Assembly: GCA_029298735.1 (NCBI GenBank)
Contig: JANSLP010000242.1
Span: forward strand, 1-51,758
Length of the DNA: 51,758 bases
Source of the DNA: Ophiostoma sp. CBS 140.51
Lineage: Eukaryota > Ascomycota > Sordariomycetes > Ophiostomatales > Ophiostomataceae
Reading direction: 5' to 3'
The notes beneath the pieces were generated by a model. That model saw nothing but the letters and a program-made list of their open reading frames with translations, made no database searches and was not told where the DNA came from. The first letter of the stretch is position 1. Each line of letters begins with the position of its first letter. Made by a program: the position numbers and the translations under genes. This document shows positions 30,682-42,300 of this stretch, piece after piece.

Positions 30682-33600
30682 ATTTGGCTACCTGCAGCGG
30701 GTGTGAGCTGCTTCTTGTAATTGCTTGGATTGCTTTGCTCGCACAGGTGTTTGGGCGAGATGATGTGTCCCTGACACGTTGCAGGTGGGCAGGAATGGGA
30801 AGATGGGCGGCCTTGTTTTCGTTGTTTTCGTTTTTTGGGCCGCTCGAGGTGCAGCAGCAGCGGCGGAGAAAGAAAAAGTGTGTCAGGTCAGACGGGACTA
30901 GTGCTTCTACCTTTTCCGCGTTCTACTTTTGTCTCTTTTTTTAACCGATCCTTTGGTTTCCTGCCCGATTAAATTTTGCTTAGCCTCATTCACACGATAT
31001 CTGCTGGCATGTTGGGAGACGGAGTAAGGAGAGGGGGGGTGTGCGTGTGTGTCGTTTGGGAACATGCAAAGACGTAGCGGTGGGAGCTGCGTGGGAGGGG
31101 GTATGGAAGTATGTATGGGGGAAGACGGGAGGTGGGAAGAGGGTAGGATAGAGTGAAAGCAAGTGGATGCAATGCGCCTCTACTGCGGGTCCTGCAAAAC
31201 CTGAAGGACTGACTTTCCTTCTTTCTGGTTTTCTTATTATTTTTTCTTATTTTCTCTTTCCTTGAGAACCTTCGTTTCTCAGGCTCCTGTGCTTTCTGTG
31301 TGCAGTTTGACTTACCCTGTCGGTTCCCGTGTTGTGTTCTGGGCCGTGTGCTCTCGTACTCGTGTTGGTACGCTGTTGGAAGCTACTCTGAGGGAGAAAG
31401 CGAGAGAAAATGGAAGAGAGGGAGACAAGTGCCTGCTCTGCTCAATATTTCGACTATCGTAAGATCAGTTGGTTGCCTTTAACGATCGTCAGCTGTGCAG
31501 AACGCAATACGTAGTGCGCTCGCCGGGTGGAGACAATGGGCTTACTCGAAGCTACTCGGCAACTCGATTCCCTGGCAAAGCTGGGGTTATCTCTTGGTAC
31601 TCTGGGTAATGGTGTGTGTTCTGTGCGTCTTCTCGTCAGTCCATGTGTTCATCGTTCGTGTCGCCCGTCCTATTTCGTCACTTCTCAGTTGTTTCCGGTA
31701 CTCGTCCAAAAGGCCCCGACACCGCAAGGGGCGCACGCGTGCCTGGTTACACTAAGGGCTCCGGGACGAGGTTGGGGATAGCGCTGGTTGGCTACCTACA
31801 CGAAGGCAGTAGACAGTATGTCTTTCGTCTCTTTGGCTTCCCGCAGGTACGGGTCCGGGTGCGTTAGGGCCTAAGAGGGCGGGACACAATATGTGGAGGG
31901 GTTGGCTGGGCCGTTTGGACGTGCTGCGTTTTGTTTCGCTGTCTCGTTTCTCAGTGGAAGACGATGACTGGATGAAGCTCTTTTTAGCTACCCTACAGCC
32001 GTTGCGCGCGCATGTTAGCAAACCAGGAACCGCCTTGGACGCCCTTCCTCCTTTGATGTCTTCCTGCCCCTGTCTTGTCAACAGTCGCGCCTGCTTGACG
32101 TTGCTCTGCGCTCAATGGCCGCCGTTGTCGACAACTGCAGCCTTGGCATGCCAGACAAACAGATGGACAAAGTGGCACAGCGCCAGACGCGACAACACAC
32201 GCATCTTTTGTCTATTCTCGCGCATCGTGCAGACTGTCTGCCACCTGCCACGAGCTGCCTGGGCCGATAGATGCACTGGGGGCAGGTCCTGGCCGCAGTG
32301 TCATGGATAAATGGCAGCGTGTCGCGACGCAAGGCCATGACGCGCTGTTCTCCAGCACACAAAGACTGCGGCCGGGCCAATGCACTTCTCTCTATCGACG
32401 GCTGTCCGACGGCAACACGCGCAGAGAGGACGAACGCAAACCAGGGCAACAAGCAGGACAGAACGGACAAGCAAGAGGCAGGGACACAGAACGGGCCCAA
32501 GGCTCAGGTCGGAGACACGCACACGCCGCTGGACGAAAGCAGCAAAGACGTACCTTGTTGCAATTACAAAGAACTGCTCCGGATGGACAGTATCTGGTAA
32601 AACCTGGCGCGGATTGGGCTAGAGATGCAGGCAATGCGTTGGATGCGTTGGTTGCATGCACTTCGTAGATGCGCTGCAAGGACGTGGGGTTTTTTGTTTC
32701 GCCGTAGTGCAGGAAAAAGGCGATAGCAGATGCCGGCAAGAACGAGAAGGAGAAGCGCGACGGCGGAGCGGGCTGGAGCGAAAGAGAGTCGGTGAAAGCG
32801 GGCGCGGCGCGAGAAAGGAAAATGGGAAGCGTTCGTCGTAGGACGAGAAAGGGTGGGTTTTGGTGAGGTTGCGAGAAACAACGGCAAAAAGAATGCGGCA
32901 AAGCGGGTCAGTTCTGTCGAGCTGCTGGGTTGTGGTGCTGTGATGCAGGAAGAGCTTGGGGGGAGGGGGAAAGAGGTGAGGAGGAAGGTGGTGCTGTCGC
33001 TTGGTTGCTCCTGCCCCCCCATTACCCATGTCAACACAACGTTTTTCTGCGTTGTTTCTTTGACAATGCCGGGCTGATTTAGCGCGGGGACTACATGGGT
33101 ACGTATGCGTGTGCTATGGATACTAGAGAATTCTGAGTTTTCTAGTTAGGCTATAAGTACTCTCTGTGTCACAGGATGTCCCATGAAAGTAGCTCCATCG
33201 TGCCGGATGGCATGACGAAGGCACGAGGGGATAGCGCCTGCTGTGCGAAAAGCGTACAAAACATGGGAAAGAGCGGCTGAAGAGGAGACCCGCCACCCCA
33301 ACCTCACCGAAGCTTTCCGTCTGTTCTCTTACTCTTGTGACGAGGCAGGCGCGAACGAGCCGTCACAGCAAGGCCATTGTGTTGTTTACGAACCAGCTGT
33401 ATTGCTCATTAAAGACTTGGCACCCGATTTCTGTAGCCGCTTTCATCTCTTCTCCCATCCTCAACAGCCGTCAACATTTTTTCTTCTTTTTTTCAATTCA
33501 ATTTTAACTTGCGACTGGGGGTGAGGGCTTGCGCGCAAACCCAGCGACAAGAAAAAGAAGGGTGGCATTGCAGTCAGCCTGTGCCAACACGGACATTCCA

Positions 33601-36537
33601 ATTCCAGGCTGTGAGGCGGTGAAGGCTGAACGAGGCCGAGGCCGGGATCAAGCCCACACTTTCACCAAAAAAAAGCGAGACGATGGCAACGCACAATGAC
33701 GAGGCGGTAAGAGAGGGCTGCAGATGCTGCAGAGGACTTTGCAAGCCAAATCGATTGCAGATACGGGGTGTGTGTCGGCGTACGCGAGCATCTACGGAAG
33801 GCGACCTTCTTTGTTTCTGTAGTCCAAGAAGGAGGGATGGCGACAGACACAGATGGTAGAAGACGCAAACGAAGCGACTTGGCGGCTTGGGGATCTTGCG
33901 ACCTCGTCTGGGAGCGGTTTTCTTTTTTTCTGGCCGTCGCTTGTCTCTTCGTTTCCCCTCCCATTCTTTTTTTTGCCTTGTTTCTCAGTCTCAGATCGAT
34001 GATCGAAAAGCTGCATTGCTCTCAACCCTGTCGTCATCACGTCGCCTTTGATATCCAGGGCTGGCGACAGGGCTCTGGATTCGTTTTACATTCGCATCCT
34101 GTGACGAGAAATCCTCAAAATTGATTTGACAATGGCTTGCAGTGCTCCCGAAGGCTCTCGTTGGCTGGTCTCGTTGGCTGGTCTCGTTGGCTACTCTTCT
34201 CTTGTTGGCCCAGCGCTCGCACCGCAAGGCAAGGGAGGTAAGGCACCGCGAGGCACCTGTCTCTGATTGTCCGCCTCACTCCAGGAACGACAGGTCCCCC
34301 TCAATCCCCTTTCTCCATTTTCTCCATATTCGCTCATCCTCTTTTGCATTTGATGGTTGTAAGGCTGGCTCTGGCACCCGCCCACCAAAGGCTGTGCTCA
34401 GTGCAAGCCGTCCAATAGGAGAACACGCTCGCGACCATAGCATCCCATTGGGCAGAAATGCACAAGTGGACGATCCAAAACGCAGACGAGTATGCACGGA
34501 GGTTGGGCGCCATTCGCCAGTTGGCACTTCTGCAGGGAGATTGAGAGAAGTAAGAAGGGAAAAAAAAATCTCGAAAAAATCTCGTGTTTTACCTTGACCT
34601 TGGATCGTCCAATAGGTGCAGCTGCAGGCGGCATTTATTTTCTTACTTTAATTGTTTCTGCGCGTTTCTGTGCGTTTCGAGTAATGAGGATGCAGAGAAA
34701 AGGCGGCAGGATACACTCAGGGTATCTTCATATTCATGCCACGCTCAACAAGGAAGAAAAAAAAAAGAGAGAACCTTTAAAAAAACACGGTGGAAAGGTT
34801 GTGGTGAAGGCCAAAAAAGGGTGTGCAACCAGCGTCAATTTCAAGTCAGACTTTTTGCTCGATTCGTGCCTCAAAGTTCATGAGACGCTATTCCGAACAG
34901 AGCGTTCGGCATCCGTGGGGGACAAGAGACAGGCTCCGAGCAAGATAAGATCACTTCCTGGTCGTGGAACGATGACGAAATATTAGGACGGTGGAGGTGG
35001 AGGGATATAAAAAACGATGCGTTCGTGAGCCAACCCAGCTTGGCCGTATGCCACGGTCGGCAAACGCTGCGTACTAGTACAATGTTCTATGTAAAATGAT
35101 CTTGAAGCAAGACATGGAAGAAAACTTAAACGCCCCAAAGAAAGATACCGAGGAACGACAGATGACGAGTGAAACGAGGTGCAGTACTTGCAGTAGTTGC
35201 ACTTCTTTGCAGTAGGCATCATAAAAGTACATTAGAGGATGCATAAAGGAGGGCGGAGCTAGGGCTATTGACAACTGGCACTTTCCCATGTTCGGTGCAC
35301 GCCGATGCGCGTTGTCGCCTCGTTGACATACATTTTGAATATATCGCAGTGTAGACGTGTGTGATCGATGGAAGGAGGCTGCCAGCCAGCTGGCTAGTGG
35401 CTCGCCACGGTGTCTTTTTTGAGGCTCAGCTGGGCGGCCTGCCGATGGATGAACGATGGACGATATCGATGGCCGGCAATATTGTCATCACAAGAGCTGG
35501 CGTTGTTGATGAGCAGTCGATGTATCATGCCCTACGGAAAACAGTCTGGGACTGTTCTCTGTACTCGTATGTAGATGTCTCTCACCCGCACAATATACTT
35601 GCAGCCCGATGCCGAGTTCTGGTTGGGCATCCAGACGCCCTGCTTTCTGCTGTGGGTGGCCATAACGCAGACCGGAACAGTACACATTTACAGCACATTG
35701 TTGTATTGTGCTGCTTTGGTCACGACCGCATATAATGTGCACATAATTTATGGGACATTGGGCATCTCACAATAATAAGTAGGAAAAGTAAGAAACAATT
35801 TTGAAAAATAAAAGTAATCCGTGGTCCTATATGCTTTTTGTATCTATTGGTATCATGCCAGCCGTGAACAAGACTTTTGCAAACCCGCCAAAAGACGACA
35901 CCAAAAAGCCAACACAGTGACAGAACGAAAAGCATATGCCGACAAGAGAGCAGAAGAGGGGTTGCTGTATTGCTGGCGTTTGGCCCCCGACATACAGCAT
36001 CACCTCTCCTCGCAAGAGAAGGACAACGCATCCTGACGACTACCAGCCGTGTCACACTTGGTGGAAGCGAGTGTTTCATTCCGACATGTGTTTTCCGTCG
36101 CCGGTCTTTCGCATAGGGCTGCGACGGAAAATGACAATAAATCGGCTCATCGTTCTAGCTCTTCGTCGTTTGTTGATGACGGCCCATCGCAACGCCCGAG
36201 CAGGGTAATATTGTGACAACGCAACAATGGCCTCGTTTATTCGCGGCCAAGCCCCATGCGCCGTTGTATTTCCTGCCCAGATCTTCAATGTCATCAGTCT
36301 TCGTCTAGTTTCCGTCGCCTTCGTCATCATCGTCATCTTCTTCGTTGTCTGTTATCCTCCTCCTCGTCTTTCGGCCCTCTGCCTTCCCTCGTATTCCGTC
36401 GTGTAGTTTCGGCATCAAAATCGCCATCGTATTGTTAATAGTAAAGTCTCGAGCCGTCGCCGCATCGTCATATAGAGGAAAGTCGAGCCGTTTTCGTCCG
36501 CCGCGTGTCGCTTCTCATGCTTCACCGGGTTTGCAGG
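30682..36537. other. Gene-free stretch of about 5.9 kb
   Basis: This runs from the HAP3 start to the end of the PFD2 gene. The HAP3 promoter and leader must lie in its first part and the PFD2 3' region in its last part. I examined both strands for conserved motifs, tRNA signatures and exon/donor pairs and found nothing convincing. Most open frames here begin with GTG or TTG rather than ATG and have unbiased codon use. A 13-base tandem repeat lies at 34158-34196. Confidence 0.45.
34158..34196 (+). repeat. 13-base tandem repeat x3
   Basis: Three head-to-tail copies of TCGTTGGCTGGTC are present, the third with two changes. They sit in the long gene-free stretch and have no obvious function. Confidence 0.95.
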
Positions 36538-37103
36538 TTATGACTGCACGACCTGCACATTATTCTTCTTCTGTAGAGAGGGACAGACTGTTAGCTGTGT
36601 TCCTATCGGCGACCGGTTCAGCTTGCTACGCATGGATGCTTACCTTCCACTTCTCCAGCTCCTCCTGTCTTGTCTTGTACTGCTTCACCAGATCGTCCAA
36701 CACCTTGGCCAGGCCCTCGGCGTTTGTCTTGAGCGCAGGGATGACGTTCTGGACGGTGCGCTCAATCAGGACGCCGTTGATCATGCGGAAGCACTTGCGG
36801 TCGGCCGGCAGGGGCTCCAGAGTCTCGAGAACGAGCTTGTGCTCGTCGGCCTCCTGCTCGACATCGCCAATCTTTTGTGCGATCTGCTGCAGGGCGTTCT
36901 TATAGTTGGAGTACTGTGTCTGGAGGTCTGTAGTTGGGTGTGGCTGTCAGTAAAGAGCTCATTTCCTTCTGTCCATCATCCCATCTTGAATCTGCCATCT
37001 CGTCTTTCCTGTTGTCTGGTGTAAAGGGGAGGAGCCTACCTTGCTGCCGCTTAGCGTTGGTCGGCTGCTGCGCGGACGCCGGGCTTGCTGCTGCTGTCGA
37101 CAT
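36538..37103 (-). CDS. GIM4: Prefoldin subunit 2 (GIM4), 3 exons
   Basis: Beta-type subunit of the hexameric prefoldin chaperone that delivers nascent actin and tubulin to the CCT chaperonin in the cytosol. Exons are 37040-37103, 36644-36927 and 36538-36570, giving 126 residues. Introns of 112 and 73 bp have consensus ends, and the frame runs through both. The core shows two long coiled-coil helices around a beta hairpin: 'NALQQIAQKIGDVEQEADEH', then 'ETLEPLPADRKCFRMINGVL', 'ERTVQNVIPALKTNAEGL' and 'QYKTRQEELEKWKKKNNVQV'. The last exon encodes only ten residues and the stop. The gene shares a divergent promoter with CMC2. Confidence 0.95.
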
Positions 37104-37621
37104 TGTGATGTGTGTGAAGGCTGTCGATTATCGTGGGAAGTCGGGGCGTGAGTCGTCGGACCTTTACCAGTTGCAAAAGGGGCCAATGTCGTCGCGAGAT
37201 CGTCTGTAGATAATAGCAAAATCGAGGGGCAGTTGAGATAGAAAGGCCCACCAACAGTACTTGTCCTCGTAAAGCTGTAAAATAGTGGGGCTATTTACCG
37301 GGCTTTGGTAGCCCAAATGGCCTGGAACCTGGGGGCAGGTGCAATCGCCAATTGGGTCGCGCGCACCAATTGAATGCGACCCTTTTTGCCCCCAGTCGAC
37401 TTTTTCTTAATTCTGACGGCAATAGGCCTTTTGCGTTCTCGTTTTCTGCGATTTTCCGTTTCTGACGTCGCGCCACTTTTCTTCAAAGTACGACCACGAT
37501 CTAAGACGAGCGTCCTCCCCTTTCGAACCTTTGATTTCGAGCGTGCAAAACGTGCCAGCTCTCCACCGACCGGCACATAATTTTCTTTTTTCGACACAAA
37601 CCCATCCGACAAGACCACATC
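37104..37621. promoter_or_regulatory. Shared divergent promoter of GIM4 and CMC2 with CCAAT cluster
   Basis: This 518-bp spacer lies between two start codons facing away from each other. Three CCAAT pentamers lie within 23 bases: plus strand at 37348-37352 and 37366-37370, and minus strand (ATTGG) at 37351-37355. Such sites are the targets of the HAP/CCAAT-binding complex. That they act here is inference. Confidence 0.5.
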
Positions 37622-37935
37622 ATGCATCCCCATCTCGACGCCGAGCGGCACGCCGGTACGGACAACGCCGGGAGGAGATTGGACAGGGAAGGCTGTGACT
37701 CAGGACAAACTGCTAACACGATGTAGGCTGCGCTGAAGTCATGGCCGCGTTCGAAGAGTGCCACGCCAAGGGCTTCCTGTGGAAGGCAGCGGGCATGTGC
37801 AACGATGCAAAATCGAAGCTGAGCCTATGCCTTAAGGCTGAGCGATCGAAACGGGTGGTTGCCAACCGGTCAGATGCGCAGGAGAAGCGCGACAAGATCC
37901 GGGCGATGTGGAAGGACATTGACGCCAACTCATGA
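37622..37935 (+). CDS. CMC2: Mitochondrial COX assembly protein CMC2, 2 exons
   Basis: Small intermembrane-space protein with a twin CX9C fold, imported by the Mia40 relay and needed for cytochrome c oxidase biogenesis. Exon 1 is 37622-37655 ('MHPHLDAERHAG') and exon 2 is 37727-37935, joined across a 71-bp intron within a Gly codon. The product is 80 residues. The two CX9C motifs are 'CAEVMAAFEEC' and 'CNDAKSKLSLC', separated by 'HAKGFLWKAAGM'. A basic helix follows ('RSDAQEKRDKIRAMWKDI'). The ATG at 41 codons from the end looks like a start but would lose the first CX9C motif, so the spliced model is required. Confidence 0.95.
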
Positions 37936-38559
37936 TCCGCTGTGCCTTGGACGACAACGTATGGCTAGGAAGCCGAACGCATCTTTACAAAACATTACCA
38001 ACGGCCACGAACCGCAAATGCCGCTTCGGGCCGGCCTCTCCTCTCCAACAAAATCTACCTTTGTACATTATCGACATACCCTCGAACACGAAATCATTAC
38101 GATACGACGACCAAAAGGAGCTCGAGAATAGGAGCTCGGAAAAGTCGAAAGAAATGAGCGGCGAAAGGGTGGAGGACGGAGATCGGAGTGTGGAGGACCG
38201 AGGGCCGAGCACGGATGGTGGGAAGTGATATCCGGGATTCCGTGGGCAAAAAAATGCTTGCATTCATGGCGTTATTGGCTTACTTTTTGCTATTTTGTAT
38301 GGCTATATTGGAATATGAGCAGAGACTTTCTATTCAGGATCCCTCGTGTGGGGATAATATTCCCATGTCGAGACAGGCCAACTGGCTATCAGGGACCGAG
38401 ACTACATTACAATACTGAATCTCACATCTCCGCTTCCAAGATCGTTGCCCGAACTTAGCCATTGCTGCTGCTTCCGCATTATGACATACTTGAGCCATGT
38501 CCAGCCGCATCTAGCCTTGCCAGCCCGCCTGCTCGTTCCGCACGCCGATCGCTGATCGT
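37936..38559. other. Convergent 3' regions of CMC2 and the TMEM14 gene
   Basis: About 620 bp between two converging genes. It holds their 3' untranslated regions and no conserved open frame. Confidence 0.6.
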
Positions 38560-39300
38560 CTATTGTTTGCGGAGGTAGGCACCACCGAACTTGTACAGGC
38601 CGTAGGTGGCAATCAGACTCAGCATAACTGGAACGGGCTTTTGAAGGCGGATAGCACGGGGGATGGATGCGCCGCCGAGAACGACCGAGGCGAGGAGGCT
38701 GAGCTCGACGCCATACGGCTGGCGGTTCTGCTGCCGCAAGCCGCCGAGACCGTCTATTAGAGGTGGAGGATAAGGTTAGCTATGGTTGTGGTGTAAGGGG
38801 GGAGATCATGAGATGGTGGTGATGACACAGGGTGTAGAGTGAGTGACAAAAGATGAAGAGACGAAAAGACGAAAAGTGACGTACATAGGACACCCACGGC
38901 CACACCGGCAACAACAGAGGGCACCGAGCCGGTTCTGGCAAAGCCAATGATCCCGCCGGTCGCGGTCAGCGCCGCCAGGACATAAGACTGAACATCGAGA
39001 GACTGTTCACGTGGGTAAGGCAAAAGCCAACAGGCGAGGCTGTGTTAGCAAAGTACTCTTTTCAAACATAACTGTCTACTAGCCTAGCGAGATAGGAGAA
39101 GGCTGCAATGTAAGGGACCGTTCCTGGCGAATCAAACAATCACGGCCAGGACCGGGCGGGGGAAGAGAGATACTCTCCCGCACCGACAGGCACACCACAA
39201 AGCATGTGGGAGCACAATTCCATTGACCGAGAGCACGAAGACAAAAAAAAGACAAAAGACACAAAAGACACAAAAACAGGGACACAACACGACGTACCAT
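38560..39300 (-). CDS. TMEM14-family small membrane protein, 3 exons
   Basis: Four-helix membrane protein of the TMEM14 (UPF0136) family; animal relatives are mitochondrial inner-membrane proteins, one of which (TMEM14C) is linked to haem precursor transport. Exons are 39298-39300, 38885-39002 and 38560-38753, giving 104 residues. The first coding exon is just the ATG, directly followed by GTACGT. Exon 2 begins 'SLDVQSYVLAALTATGGIIG' and includes 'FARTGSVPSVVAGVAVGVL'; exon 3 includes 'YGLGGLRQQNRQPYGVELSL', 'SVVLGGASIPRAI' and 'SLIATYGLYKFGGAYL'. The repeated Gly-rich helices and 'GSVPSVVAG' are typical of the family. Introns are 295 and 131 bp with GT..AG ends. Function in this fungus is inferred only from the family. 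Confidence 0.9.
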
Positions 39301-42300
39301 TGTGTTGATTTTAGTGAGCGGGAAGATAGCTTTAGCTCGAGACGTATGTGATCATGAGATGCAATGCAAATGGTGTGTGTTGGACGGGCGCAGCGGTGTT
39401 GGCGCGAGGGATGTTGCGAAGGAGGCGAGGTGAGGTTTAGGTGTGGTGTATGTGGTGAGTGTTGAGATGGAGAACGGGGAAATGATGCACTTGTTTGACA
39501 CCGGACGGATACAACGGGGGAAACAGCTACGTCGTTCTTTCCCAGCCAATGGTTTCACGCGGCACGGGTGTCATCACGCTGTCCGCTAGTGCCGAGCTCC
39601 TTCCCCCTTCCCTCAGTTGGCACCACGGGAGAGGCTGAATTGGAAATTTAGTCAGCAGAACAGCCGCAGCTTCTCACATGGCCCGTTTCCAAGCTCTTTC
39701 CAGTTCCAGTTCCAAGTAAGTACGAGTTGACAACTCCGGTCTTTTGCCGGAATTGGCGTTTTCTGGGACTCGGCATTCCGAGATACTTTTTGTCGTTTTT
39801 GTGCTTTTTATGTTGTCTAGGTTCCTTTGTTTACCCTCTCCCACCGAGCACATGTTTTTCATCGCATTGCTGTGAAAGCACTCCGTCCACTCAAGATGGC
39901 ATCTGGTGGGCTCAAAGTGCAGACAGAGCCTCCACGACTGGTTTTCTTTGTCAATTTCCCATTGGCTGGGCTGGTTACTGCATTAGATCAATCCATGTGT
40001 TTCTGGTCTTCCTGGTCTGGTGGTAAGCTTCTCCTGCTGCTACTTGCAGTTTGCATTGCATGTTGCATAGGTGCTGCATTGCTGCTGTAAGCCACGGTGT
40101 TGCACAGCGTTTCATCAGGAGCAATATATTGCGGTCCACATTCTGATGCACCTTAACACTGCCCTGTCTGTGTATCTGTATTTTTCCCCTCTTGTTCTCT
40201 TCGTGTTACGTTTTGAGTTTGCCTTCAATATCAACTTCCTCCCTGGGCATCTTTACACGAGCCAACATGTCATCGATTTCCGGCAATCGTCGTCGCGGAT
40301 TGGCTCTGCCGTCCCGCCGGTGCTGCACTTGCGCTAACAAACAGCCAGCCCCCAAGGCTCTGTGGCTGTGTACAGCGAGCTGAGCTCTCCCCCAGTTTTG
40401 GTCCATTTTGTCCTGCCACAAAAGCTCCAGCAGACACCAATGAAAAGCCATGATATGTTGCAACCAACACTACAACATGACTTACACGGCAAAACGACCT
40501 CCTAGATACTCCGATCCGTCAAACAGATGCAGCTTGATGCTTGTCTCTCGCTTGTCTTTCAACGTCTCCACAAACAAGCGGCGCCCTTGGAAAGAACGCA
40601 GAAAGCGAAGAGAACGAGAAGCACGAAAGAACTCAAAATCCTTTTCTCACAATCTGCGTGAGTGAGCAACGATGAGCGCGTGCAAGACATTGGCTCGATT
40701 TTGGTCGCTCCAAAGCTTCCTTGTCCGGGAAATACAATATTCACGGATAGGAGGAGGGGTGTGTCTACAGAAAAGGTCTGACCTTACTCGTTTGTTTACC
40801 CTTGTCTCGATTTAGGCAGTGCGCTGTCCGTCGTCGGTCTACTGGTTTTCCAGAAGCGCTCCTCGGTGGACTTTCGATGTTCCATGCAGTAGTGCCAGGT
40901 CTAGGATGTTGAAGAATGTGAATGACATCAAGGCACGAGAACTGTCTGTTTGTGAGAGGGCGAGAAAGATACCTGGCAAGCCTGAGATGCGGACTCGACA
41001 TGGACCGAGGCTACCGTCAAAAGTGAAAGGCAGACGCAAATACGGTGTCCTCCCAGTAGGCATCGATAAGCTTCGGCTGGTGCCTCTCCAATGGTCGATG
41101 TTGTCAACATCACCACTCGGAAATGACTCGATATCCCGACAAAGACGACACAAGACGACACGAATACTGGGAAAATATCTTCGTTGCCTGCATTGACGTA
41201 TGCTTGTCCTCTGCAATCTCTCAGGTCTTCAGTCCTTCAGCTTCTGCACATCGTATCTCGTACGCGTAAGATGCAAGTACCAAAAAAATTACATCTCACT
41301 GCCTGCAGATGCTTGTTCTTGAATCGCGTGTATCCGCGGCCAGTCATTTTGCTTCATCGACTCCCAAGGCATCACCACCGCAGAAGCACGTCGCAGATAC
41401 TCCGTACGTGTACACAAGAATCATATCCTCGCCGCAGCCTGTCGTCTGTGTTAGTCCGCCGCTCACCCAACCCCGACCTGCATCAAAAGACCTGACGTTG
41501 CGTTCTGCCGTCGTGGGTCTGTCGTCATGAGTGCCGGCCAGCGTCTTTTTCTTCTCCTGCTCTTTTCTGGCCTCTTTACTCGCTCGAGAATGAGCCAAGC
41601 GGCCGCGACGGCCATAGATAGCTTGTTGACGCCGTCGAAACAGACCAACAGTGAAACAATCAGACCCGCGAATAGGCAAAAAGAAGGCAAAAGAAACCAA
41701 GTTGTGCCGGGCTAGGGAGCTTGGGCCGGGAAAACTGTGAAAAATACGCCTCGTTAGAGGGTCCCAGGGCAGAGCGAGGAACGGCGCGCGGGGCTGAGCG
41801 ATTGCACTGCTACGGAGCATTTAATGTTTATTTCTCTCTGTGCAGCCCCAACATCCAGCGAACGAGCGATATTTTCCACAGGCCATCCACTGACCTGCCT
41901 GGCTTCAAACAAAGTCCCTGACCTGGCAGCCTGGCGGCATGCTGGTGTGCAGATTGCGCCTAGCCTGCCACGAAAACGCCTCGCACATGTTGCAGCTAGC
42001 GCGATCCCAAGCATCTACAGTGGGTTTTGTCTCCAGATTTGTTCTGGTGTTCTTGTCTGTCTGTCTTGTTTCTGAGGCCCCCCCCGTCGTTTGAAAGTCT
42101 TGTGTCGCTGTGCTATCGATCTCACATCCTGTATTCCGGGAGGGATCCATTTCGACCTGTCGCCTTTTCTGCCCCATTGCCATATTGGGCGGGCTCTGTT
42201 CCAGGGAATATGTCAGTTTGAATTTCCAAGCACCAGCCTCGTCGTGGATTCGGTGCCTCATCTGTGTTTTGTCTTTTTCTTTTGTCGTCGGCCGTTGGTT

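Noticed and set aside
34142..34597. 151-codon frame with a hydrophobic N-terminus in the 5.9-kb gap
   Set aside because: It starts with GTG, and the hydrophobic start is produced by the 13-base tandem repeat at 34158-34196; no downstream conservation is visible.
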